Source of the DNA: Terana coerulea
Lineage: Eukaryota; Basidiomycota; Agaricomycetes; Polyporales; Phanerochaetaceae
Length of the DNA stretch: 18,468 bases
Assembly (NCBI GenBank): GCA_024811115.1
Contig: JAKOGH010000460.1
Span: 1-18,468 of the forward strand
Direction: 5' to 3'
In this document: piece by piece, positions 8,416-16,307 of the stretch
Layout of the letters: each line of letters opens with the position of its first letter
Numbering within the stretch: position 1 is the stretch's first letter
Made by a program: the position numbers and the translations under genes
The notes under the pieces: model-generated
Seen by the model: only the letters and a program-made list of their open reading frames with translations
Databases searched by the model: none
What the model was told of the DNA's origin: nothing

Positions 8416-10686
8416 TCACACATGCGAGACGTGCGGCTGGCCAAACTGCACGCCCACAGGGATCGCCGCCTTCTCGTTGAGGCTGTAGTGCCCCGGCATT
8501 GTCTGCATCGGCGGCTGCACCTGCGCCATTAGTGCCGCACCCGCAGCGAGGTCATCGTGGAGGGGCGGGACCATGTGCTGGAGGCCAGCCTGGAGCGCGT
8601 GGCCGGCGCGCTCGGGGTCGTGCATGTACGCCGCGCCGCGCGACCACATATCCTTGACGACCTTCTCGAGGCAGCCGGACTCGTGGCCCAGGATCTCCTC
8701 GAAGCGCGTGCGGTAGCCGGCGACGATCGCGTCCTGGTCAGGCCCGCTAAGGTGCCCGCGGTCGAGCATCGCCGCGTCGAGCTCGCGCACGAAGTTCTCC
8801 AGGTCCTTGCACCGCGTGATCGAGAAGTCAGGCTCGCCCGACCCGCGCGCCTTCGCGAGGTACGACGCGGAAAGTATAGAGAGACCGCCTAAAATAGAGG
8901 TTGCGATAGAAGTCTAGGCGGAGGTAAGTGCGGTGTGCGAAGAGGAGGAAAAGGAGCAGACCTGCCGACCTGAGGTCGCGGCGGCGATGCCGGTGGTGAC
9001 TGCGCCAAGGACGATTTGTGCACCAATGGCGAAGTTGAGTGACCAGCCCGTTGCACGCGCTGCGAAGAGCAGTCAGCGTGACACCACCTCCGCATACATT
9101 CAAGTATGAGCTTACCTTTCATCTTGGCTTTCTGAAGCTCTGCCTTTGCGTTGTCAAGTGTCGGCGTTAGCCTCCTTTCCACATTCCTTTCACCGGCCTG
9201 GGCAGAACAGGAAGGAAATGTCAGCGCTATTCCCGCTTGAATGTTCGAGAACATGGGTGCAATTATCGGACACTCTGCCCGCCTCAAACCCAGGACTATA
9301 TCGCACTGTCGCACGGATTGAGGGCTCTTCAGTACGACGCACGTTGACCTTGCCACGAAAGTACCCAGAGCTACACAAGGACGTGCTCCAATGTTCAGCG
9401 TCAGAGCCACTACACCGCGACGCAATGAGAAGCTCTGCCCCGTTCGAGAGTGCTTTCGAAGTAGCCCACGGTATTCTCGCAAGCATCCACAAGACTCAAG
9501 AACGTCCGTCGGGGATGCCCGAGTGCGCCCATTCCGGGTGTCGACCAGAAGAGAGGGGGAACGAACCCGGAAAGTGAAGCGCACTCACCGATGAGAGATA
9601 AGACTCGGCCATCGTGGACTTGGACTTGCGCGAGCCGGAAGCGTTGAGCTCTGGCACGCCTTCGCCGCCGTAGCTCGTCGCGCGGCCGACGATGCGTGGA
9701 TGGGCGTCCTCTCCGCGGGTGCCTTGTGCGTTCCCCATCGACTTGTAGCGCGAAAGATGCTCGCTAGGTCCGCTGTGCCGGTCGAGCGCATGGGTATTTG
9801 AGCCGTCGAGGCTGCGTACGCGTGCGTTCGGGGGGCTGTGGAGGGGAGAGGAGTGCATGGGGTCGGGATATAAGCCCGCGATGGGCGGCAGGGGTGTTGT
9901 CATCTGGAATGGCTCGACATGCTTGCGGTCGTGCGGTGGCGTGGCATGTTGCGACATCGAGCTGCGCGACGTACTCGCCTGTCTTGCGGCCATCGGACTC
10001 GCCTGGTCGCCGCTAGAATACCCATGGGGCGATAGAAGCGGAAGTTGGCTGCTTTCTTGCCGCTCGACCGCGGCGCGCGACGTCTCTTGGGGAAAGTAAG
10101 CCGACATGGGCTTCGGTGGCGGCGGCGGCGGTAAGCCGAGCGAGGAACGGCGGGACTCCGTAAGAAGGATGCTAGGGGTGACAGGCTGGACGGTAAGAGA
10201 TGAGGGTGCGGCGGACTTGAGGGTGGGCTCTATGGCAGGGAGCTGAATCTGAATGGAGGGGCCTGACCGTGTAGAGGTGGGCCGCGAGGGTGCTGAATTG
10301 TCCACAGCATGTGCTAGGGCAGGAGCTGTATGCGTTACTGGAGGGTCGACGGAGTGAAGTGGTGGTGTGCTGGCCTGGATGGTGACCGCAGGCACCTGAA
10401 TATGGTCTTCGCTCGACTCTTCCGCCTCGCTACTGCCTAATCCCTTCGCGCTCTCAAAAGCATCAAGAAGCCCGGAGACGGATGCTTGTTGTGATGGTAT
10501 GCTGTGATTCGCGGAGATTTGTGAATACTGAAGGTTTGAGTACGGGTTGGACAATGCGAAATGGTGGGACTCGGCCCGATGTTCTGGAGCGACGGAGCCA
10601 AGAGCTGTTACGGGGCAAGCAGTAGGCTCCACGGTGGTGATTCTACCGACTAAGTACATCGCGGCGAAATGAGACGCGTTCATCAT
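8416..10686 (-). CDS. SLATT-A: fungal SLATT two-TM protein with long disordered N-terminus
   Basis: Predicted membrane protein of the fungal SLATT family (SMODS- and SLOG-associating two-TM effector), whose prokaryotic relatives are predicted pore-forming effectors of nucleotide-signalled conflict systems; the fungal role is unknown. Exons on the minus strand: 10686-9589, 9197-9116, 9059-8962, 8913-8416; introns 391, 56 and 48 nt; 591 residues; all phases agree. Residues 1-366 are Ser/Pro-rich and disordered, with a proline run (LGLPPPPPPKPMSAYFP) and ATSYGGEGVPE shared with SLATT-B. Residues 367-395 form an amphipathic helix (LDNAKAELQKAKMKAR), 398-421 are TM1, 427-447 are TM2, then YLAKARGSGEPDFSITRCKD and a helical tail (EEILGHESGCLEKVVKDMW) to the stop. 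The start is the first in-frame ATG after an in-frame stop (10686). It is only 122 bp after the upstream gene's stop, so an unseen first exon is possible. The last donor is an unusual GTCTGC. Confidence 0.78.
9198..9588 (-). other. long intron 1 of SLATT-A (391 nt), conserved in the paralog
   Basis: Bounded by GTGAGT (9588) and ...TGCCCAG (9198). It is six to eight times longer than the other introns here. Its sequence aligns along most of its length with the 468-nt intron of SLATT-B (13239-13706), sharing for example tcagcgctat, gaatgttcgag and gctccaat on the plus strand. It may contain an unrecognised exon or regulatory RNA; otherwise it reflects a recent duplication. Confidence 0.7.
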
Positions 10687-10808
10687 TTTCAAAGGTGGAT
10701 GAGTACCCACCTCTGTCGTGGTCAACCAGTATAAGATAATCTTGAAGTGCTCTTTTCACCGAATCCGCACTCGAAGAACCTTCCATGGATAAGCTTGCGT
10801 CCATATTG

Positions 10809-12099
10809 TCAACTTCGTCGGTGAAAGAACGTACCAGCATTTTCCTGCCAGAAGGTCCATGGGAGATCTTCATGACTGGTGATTGCGACTTCAGCATATG
10901 AGTTCTGATGCGAGGCATATTAATTCCTTTGCTCGCTGTTATTGGGTTGTGTTGACGGAAGTACCTCAAGAATGTAATCTAGAACGTCATCAAGAGGGTC
11001 TATGGACTGATGAAATAGTTAAAATATGCTAAAGATGGGCTCAGTTGACGCTCTCACCTTCTCGGATCGGGGGGCTCCTCTTCGATAAGTATCGAATCCT
11101 GCTGACTGCTGGATGCCAGCGATGCTATATTAAAAAAGCAATCATTTTGCAGTAATCCTTGACATAACGAGGAAGTTGAGAGTACCGTTGGACTCATTAG
11201 GACCCTCGTCGCTGGAACTCTTTGGATCAGCAGGCCCAGCAGCTGCTCGTATTCTCTTGGGCAAAATACCGCGTTTCTGTATTTTATAATACTTCAAGAA
11301 CAGGCATTGATCCTTCGGTGGCGTGCCCACATAGCTATCTGGGCGCTTAGGACCAGTACGAGGCATAAATGAAATTTCTGCCTCGCGCTGCGAGTCGAAT
11401 CCGAAGTGTGCCTGCGCGACCGAGCCACCTTGCAGGTCAAGTGACACCTTGTGCTCCTTGCTGGAGTTGGTAAATACGGCGAGTGCCCACTCCGACGCTT
11501 TCACCCAGCCGCGGACGAGGACGATGTTGTACGGCGACACGGAGAACCCAAGGTCTGCGGCAAAAGCGCCCCAGGCGACATGGTGCCGGAGTATGTACTC
11601 TTCGAACTTGATACTTTGTAGCACCTCTGAGGTTGCGGATTCGCCGAGCACAGCAAGCGCGCCTTGTTTGCTGTGGCAGATGAACGAGTGCGACAATGAT
11701 ACGCCTCTGCTATCAAAATCAAATATTGGACATGTAATTACGACAATATAGCTGATTGATATAAGAGACGTACGCAGTGATGGAGCCGTTGGCCCCCACA
11801 TGCGCTACGGAGGAGCTGTAGCACGGTCCAGACGGTGGATAGCTGTCTTGTGTATGTAGCAGCGGGCCTTCATTGTATTGTAACGGCTCGAAGGCCTCGG
11901 GCGTGCCAAGCCCATTGATAGGATCGTCTTTCGGGTGCAGCACATTGAAAATACGGTAAAACCGGCCGTCGAGCACAAAGCCGACGTCCCCGATCTGCAC
12001 CTCCCCATGTTTCGTCGGCTCCGGGCGCCACAGCGGATAGCCCCACCCCAGTTCATGGAGTTGCTGCGCGTAGATGCGTGCGGCGAGTGAGTCTGCCAT
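10809..12099 (-). CDS. Agaricomycete-type protein of unknown function, five exons, C-terminal frame problem
   Basis: I do not know a function. The layout resembles a family I recall as common in Agaricomycetes. Exons on the minus strand: 12099-11774, 11706-11186, 11124-11058, 11006-10965, 10904-10809; introns 67, 61, 51 and 60 nt. The start MADSLAARIYAQQLHELGWG is followed by YPLWRPEP, IGDVGFVLDGRFYRIFNVLH and PCYSSSV; exon 2 gives HHVAWGAFA, VLVRGWVKASEWALAVFTNS and KDQCLFLKYYKI; acidic residues follow (DSILIEEEPPDP). Exons 4-5 read DPLDDVLDYILENSYAEVAI, a block I recall at the C-terminus of this family. Exon 3 ends in phase 2 while exon 4 needs phase 0, so the parts do not join in frame; without that splice the protein stops after PDPRR (TGA 11056-11054). 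About 350 residues in all, with no signal peptide or membrane segment. A TATA box lies about 95 bp upstream. Confidence 0.68.
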
Positions 12100-12189
12100 A
12101 GTGGTACAAAGCCGGCAGCTGGCTATTACAGCAGTGTTGGACGAAGGAAAGTACTGGGGAAACTGAGAACACGTACAGGGCTTGGTTGC

Positions 12190-12200
12190 TATACTTATAG
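12190..12200 (-). promoter_or_regulatory. TATA box of the unknown gene
   Basis: The minus strand reads CTATAAGTATAG about 95 bp upstream of the ATG at 12099, a normal position for a fungal TATA box with a short 5' UTR. Confidence 0.5.
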
Positions 12201-12269
12201 GCAACATCTGCACGAACAGCTATTTTGTCTCAACCAGTAAGTGTGCGCCAAGCGAGCATAGGACGTAAC

Positions 12270-12277
12270 ACACAGCC
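12270..12277 (-). promoter_or_regulatory. inverted CCAAT box upstream of the unknown gene
   Basis: gccaatca on the plus strand (ATTGG on the coding strand), about 175 bp before the ATG at 12099. It fits a CCAAT-binding factor site upstream of the TATA box at 12190-12200. Confidence 0.35.
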
Positions 12278-12788
12278 AATCAGCTCGAGATTGAGATAAG
12301 GAAGCAACCCACGTACCGCCTTGGAATATTACCACAATGCAGCCGCGAGCACTGTCTTCATGCGATATTCGCAAGCTAGGATCCCAGCATTAATGATCCT
12401 TGGATCTCATCATCTCCGCTTCATACGCACTGCAAAAGACATATTCCAGCATTCTTCCGAGCGCTAGCATTAATCTCAACATCTTCTACATGTCGCGAGT
12501 TCGTACTAACCGCGTGAATGACGGTGATGAAAAATGCCACTGGATATCGTTATCTGATGCTGTTGCCGGTCATAAGCTCTAGGGCCTGTGTGGAAGGGTC
12601 CCTATCCTGGTACCTGTGGTATTACTGGCCGTTTGTGCAACAGAGGGCACTTCCGCAGAGAATAAGGGCCCTGGGAGGCGATTTTCCTGCTACATAAAGC
12701 CCCTGCATCGAGCGGCAAGTTCTAATAAAGCTCCGTAAACCTGAGCACGTTACAAGCCCTTATACCTGAGTGCCTAACGTACCGGAGA

Positions 12789-14893
12789 TTAAAGGGTCAC
12801 CGTTGTATGAATTGAGCGGCTGCCAGTGGCTAACATCTGACTGGAGCATCTGAACGTACTGCAGATAGCTCGGAGAATGCTCACATCGAGCTCGCGCACG
12901 AAGTTCCCGAGGTCCTTGCATCGCGTGATCGAGAAATTCGGCCTCGTCGGACCCCGGGCTTTCGCAAGGTAGGACGCGGCGAGCGTGGAGAGCCCGCCGA
13001 GGACGGAGGTCGCGATGCTGGTCTGGCGGCCTGAGGTCGCGGCGGCGACGCCGGTGGTGAGTGCGCCGATGGCGAAGTTGAGTGACCAGCTCGTCGCGCG
13101 CGCTGCAACGAAGTCAGCATGTCGTCGCCTCTGCAAATATTCAAACATAAGCGCACCTTTCACCTTCGCCTTTGCGAGCTCTGTTTTCGCGTTGTCCAAC
13201 GTCGGCTTCAGCCGCTCGGCTACATTCTTTTCGCCGTTCTGTGGAAAAAAGGGGACAAAATATCAGCGCTATGCTCGCCAGAATGTTCGAGCGCACGGGT
13301 GCAAATATACAAGACTCCACCGCCTGGAACCCACGATTACGTCGTGCTGTTGCACGAATGCGGGCTCCTCCGTACGATGCACGCCGACCGTGTCACGGAA
13401 GCACCCGGGGCAAAGCACGGGGCGCGCTCCAATATTCGACATCAGAGGCTTTGCAGCACGACGTGACAGGAAGCTGAGCTCTGCCTTCTGTCGACAGTAT
13501 TTTCTCCGCACCCAAATGAAGTAGCCCGCGGTGTTCTGCAGGGGGCACACACACGGCACCAGGGCGTCCGCTGGAGATGCCCACGCGCGTCCATTCTGGC
13601 TGCCAACGCCACCCCTGCACCCGCCCAGGGTCCAGACAACGTATGACCGCATTATGGGCGTTCGTGGGGGAAATGAACCCGAACCCGAAAACGGGAGGAT
13701 ACTCACCGAAGAGGCATATGACTCGCCCATCGTGGACTTGCGCGAGCCGGGGACGTTGTACTCTGGCACGCCTTCGCCGCCGTAGCTCGTCGCGCGGCCG
13801 ATGCTGCGCGCACGGGCGTACTCCGCGCCGTTGCCCCGCCCGTTCGCCGTCGACCCGGGCCGCGAGAGGTGCCCGCTCTGGCGCTGGGCATTTGACGGGC
13901 GTTGGTGAACCGGAGAGGGGTGCAGGGGGTCCGGGTACGGCCCCGCCATGGGCAGTGGCGACGCCATGGGGTACTCTTTGCCGTCGTCGTCGTCGTGGCC
14001 GCCGACACCTTGCCCGTTGCGCACCGAGCCGTGGCGCGAAACGTGGGCACTATGCGCACTCTGCCTGCGCGACGGGGCACGCGTGTCGGCGTAGCTGCGT
14101 GCGCGTGCATTGCCTGAGCGGTGGGCGGAAGAGGACTGCATGGAGTCGTTGTGCACGCGATCGCGCGGGGTCATGATGTGCAGCGAGATGGGGCGGCGCG
14201 ACATGCTCGCCTGTCCCGCAGACATCGGACGCCCCTCGTCGCCGCCAGAGTAGCTGGGGGACGGTGAGCGCGTGAACCGACGCACACTTTGCTGCTGCTC
14301 GATTGCGGCGTGTTCAGGCGGGAAATACGCCGACATAGGCTTTGGGGGCGGCGGCGGAGGTAGACCGAGCGAAGAGCGTCGCGATTCTGTGAGGAGGATG
14401 CCGGGCGTGGCGGGTCGAGCAGAAGGGGACGAGGGCGCGGCGTACTTGAAGGTAGGCTCTATGGCGGGGAGCTGGATCTGGACGGAGGGGCCTGACCGTG
14501 CAGAGGGAGGACGTGACGACTCGGATTCGCTGAGTGCATGAGCTGCTTGCATAGCTGGAAGCTCGATAGGTCTAGCTTGCATGGTCTCAACAGGTGGCGG
14601 TGACGGCGTGCTGGGCTGGATGTTGACCGCAGGCACCGCGATGTGGGCCTTGCTACCCGTCGTGCTGCTTTCTGCGCCCTTCAACTCCTCGGACGCGCCT
14701 GGTGCGTGGGCAGCGTGCGTAGCTAAAAGCTCGACGTGCTGTGATGGTGAAGGTTAAAGCGCGATAGTGGTGTGCTAAGCTGGACGCTGACCTCGATGCG
14801 GCCCTCGCTGCCCTTCCTGCTGCTCTCTGCTCCCCTCGAGCCCTCCGGCGACGGCGTGCGCGTCGTCTGGCGTGCGCCGTGCTGGCCGTCCAT
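12789..14893 (-). CDS. SLATT-B: paralog of SLATT-A with lost C-terminus
   Basis: Same family and architecture as SLATT-A. Exons on the minus strand: 14893-14792, 14738-13707, 13238-13157, 13102-12789; introns 53, 468 and 54 nt; 509 residues; all phases agree. The start is ATG at 14893 (MDGQHGARQTTRTPSPEGS), about 100 bp after a TATA box. The disordered N-terminus (1-378) holds an internal repeat (GAESSRKGS... and GAESSTTGS...), LGLPPPPPPKPMSAYFP, an HDDDDGKE run and ATSYGGEGVPE. Residues 379-407 are the amphipathic helix, 410-426 are TM1 and 427-447 are TM2; then YLAKARGPTRPNFSITRCKD. Homology to SLATT-A stops near FVRELD, and a short unrelated tail follows to TAA (12791-12789), removing roughly 125 residues. 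It lacks the last intron of SLATT-A and a six-residue segment (QIVLGA) in TM1. It may be an altered effector or a pseudogene in the making. Confidence 0.72.
13239..13706 (-). other. long intron 2 of SLATT-B (468 nt), homologous to the SLATT-A intron
   Basis: Donor GTGAGT (13706) and acceptor TTCCACAG (13239). It aligns with the 391-nt intron of SLATT-A; the extra length is mostly near the donor side. Coding exons on both sides match in the two paralogs, which confirms that both genes splice out this segment at the same position. Confidence 0.7.
14739..14791 (-). other. 53-nt intron 1 of SLATT-B, derived from a repeated coding segment
   Basis: Donor GAG|GTCAGC and acceptor ATCACAG|CAC, with a CTTTAAC branch-like site. 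Splicing joins GRIE to HVELLATHAAHA in frame, whereas unspliced reading hits a stop. The first part (gtcagcgtccagcttagcac) matches the coding sequence of the next repeat (gtcaacatccagcccagcac), so the intron looks like former coding sequence. Confidence 0.55.
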
Positions 14894-14994
14894 GTCTGCG
14901 TCGGGGTCGGCAGTGACGGCGTGTTCGCGAACGTGAAGGGAGAAGAAACAGAGAGGGCAGGTCGTCGTGCAGCCGTCGGGAGGGCGAGGCCTTC

Positions 14995-15000
14995 ATATAC
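14995..15000 (-). promoter_or_regulatory. TATA box of SLATT-B
   Basis: The minus strand reads GTATATGAAGG here, about 100 bp upstream of the ATG at 14893, followed by a pyrimidine-rich stretch (CCCTCTCTGTTTCTTCTCCC) typical of fungal transcription start regions. Confidence 0.5.
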
Positions 15001-15212
15001 AGGGCGCGGTCGGTGGCACCTTCCCGGCGTTGGCCCGCACGCCCACACATATGGGGCTTTGGGCCTTTAGCAGAGTCGCCCCCGCGCCGCGTTCGCACAT
15101 TTGTTCTGGCTTGCGGCTTCCATGCCTCGAGCGGATTCGGTTTGGCGTTTAGCAAAGTTCTGCACCAAGCCTAAGGCCCAGGGCGGGGCGCGGGAGTGTG
15201 GAGACGAATCCC

Positions 15213-15224
15213 GATTGGCCCGTA
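15213..15224 (-). promoter_or_regulatory. CCAAT box upstream of SLATT-B
   Basis: The minus strand reads GGGCCAATCGGG, about 215 bp upstream of the TATA box, in the usual orientation for this gene. It is tentative because CCAAT is short. Confidence 0.4.
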
Positions 15225-16050
15225 GCGCCATCAATCCCATCAAACTTCGTAGAGATCTCCTGGTGGCGGCCTGCGCCGCTTGGAAATATTACGACGCGGC
15301 CTCAAAGTGCGAAGGGCATCTACGTAAAGAAAAGCCATCAACGACCTAGGCCCTAGCTTGCACTATTATTCTCAACTTGCATCTTACCGAGCCTGGGCTT
15401 CATTTTCTCGTGGAGTTATTGCTGATCGCCTGTGGTGCGTGTACTTCAGCCTAGGATTCAGTAAAATCTAACACAGCCATAGGTCGCTATCTTTTCCCCA
15501 GATAGAACGCAAACGACAACTCGAGGGGTCCCCGCCCCCTATGCCACAATCCTCTACCACGGTTTGTCAGTGCGCCCTGTTCCAGCCAGATCTAAAGCCT
15601 CTACGACATCCTCACATGTACCTGTCGGCAGATACCCACCAACGACGGTGCCGGCGCAGGACCCACCTCCAGGAATGGACAGGCATGCTAAAACCGCAAC
15701 GGAGACCCTGTACGACGCTCCGTCGCCAGGGCACGCCAGGGATTCCTGCGTACAATAAGTCAACTACTCATACTAAATTTTCTAGACAAGCTCTTTGAGG
15801 ACTTTCGGTGTTGTAACCCCGCTATCGTGGCAGTACGAAAAGGAGTTTGAGTTTTCTGCTGGGCGCTCCGAGAGAGTTTATGTAAGCACGAGCGAGCGCT
15901 CGTATCGAACCAACTCATGACCCCACTGTGTATGCAAGAATGAGCTGTTATTGCCGAAAGGGACCGCATAAGAATAATCTTGCTGGTGAGATTAAGCCCA
16001 GTCTACTATGACACATTGATTTGGTGAAACCAGTCTCAGCCAGCAAGTCC
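15225..16050. other. intergenic region between divergent genes, no clear gene
   Basis: The middle of the SLATT-B/ENGase divergent spacer. A proline-rich open frame on the plus strand at about 15564-15758 (SSHVPVGRYPPTTVPAQDPP) has no start codon in good context, no recognised domain and no partner exon, so it is noted but not called. A segment gcttggaaatattacgacg (about 15278) resembles one upstream of the unknown gene. No RNA gene or repeat was recognised. Confidence 0.45.
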
Positions 16051-16052
16051 TG

Positions 16053-16060
16053 TGATTGGC
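16053..16060 (+). promoter_or_regulatory. inverted CCAAT box upstream of ENGase
   Basis: tgattggc (GCCAATCA on the other strand), about 250 bp before the proposed ATG at 16308. No clear TATA follows. Assigned by position only. Confidence 0.3.
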
Positions 16061-16307
16061 CGACGGTGTTTATTTGGCCTCTATTTGGTATCGCGGCATT
16101 TGCCGACATCTCTCTTCTGAGCTTTCGCAGTCAGAGCAGGATACTTGAATACTACTACCAAGTTCCAGCGTACCTAGCGACGAGCGTACCCACAGCCTAA
16201 GTACAGTCTATCAGACTGGACCAGGCATCGACCCCTTCACCTGGCTCTACTCTGGCGAAGCAGGTCGAGATTTGTCGCTTTTGAGCAAGGATTCACTATC
16301 GTACGGC

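Larger units (their letters stand above)
12100..12788. other. intergenic region between the unknown gene and SLATT-B
   Basis: It holds the promoter of the unknown gene (TATA 12190-12200, CCAAT 12270-12277) and, nearer SLATT-B, its 3' flank. A 60-codon plus-strand frame at 12400-12582 has no recognisable feature and is not called. An AATAAA lies on the plus strand near 12724. The segment cttggaatattacc at about 12323 resembles one upstream of SLATT-B (about 15278). Nothing homologous to the missing SLATT-B C-terminus was found here. Confidence 0.6.

Noticed and set aside
10643..10969. 108-codon minus-strand frame (MPRIRTHMLKSQSPVMK...) as a first exon of SLATT-A
   Set aside because: It can be spliced to SLATT-A in frame, but it overlaps the last exons and an intron of the unknown gene, whose own frame (DVLDYILENSYAEVAI) is better supported. 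Kept only as a possibility.
12400..12582. 60-codon plus-strand frame
   Set aside because: No domain, no promoter or splice context; likely chance.
12985..13524. 179-codon plus-strand frame antisense to SLATT-B
   Set aside because: It covers coding exons and the long intron of SLATT-B and has no recognisable domain; GC-rich antisense frames of this length occur by chance.
13577..14176. 199-codon plus-strand Arg-rich frame
   Set aside because: Antisense shadow of the GC-rich disordered region of SLATT-B; low-complexity Arg/Ala/Pro composition.
15554..15763. 69-codon minus-strand frame and overlapping plus-strand frames
   Set aside because: None has a recognised feature; the plus-strand proline-rich one is only mentioned in the intergenic entry.
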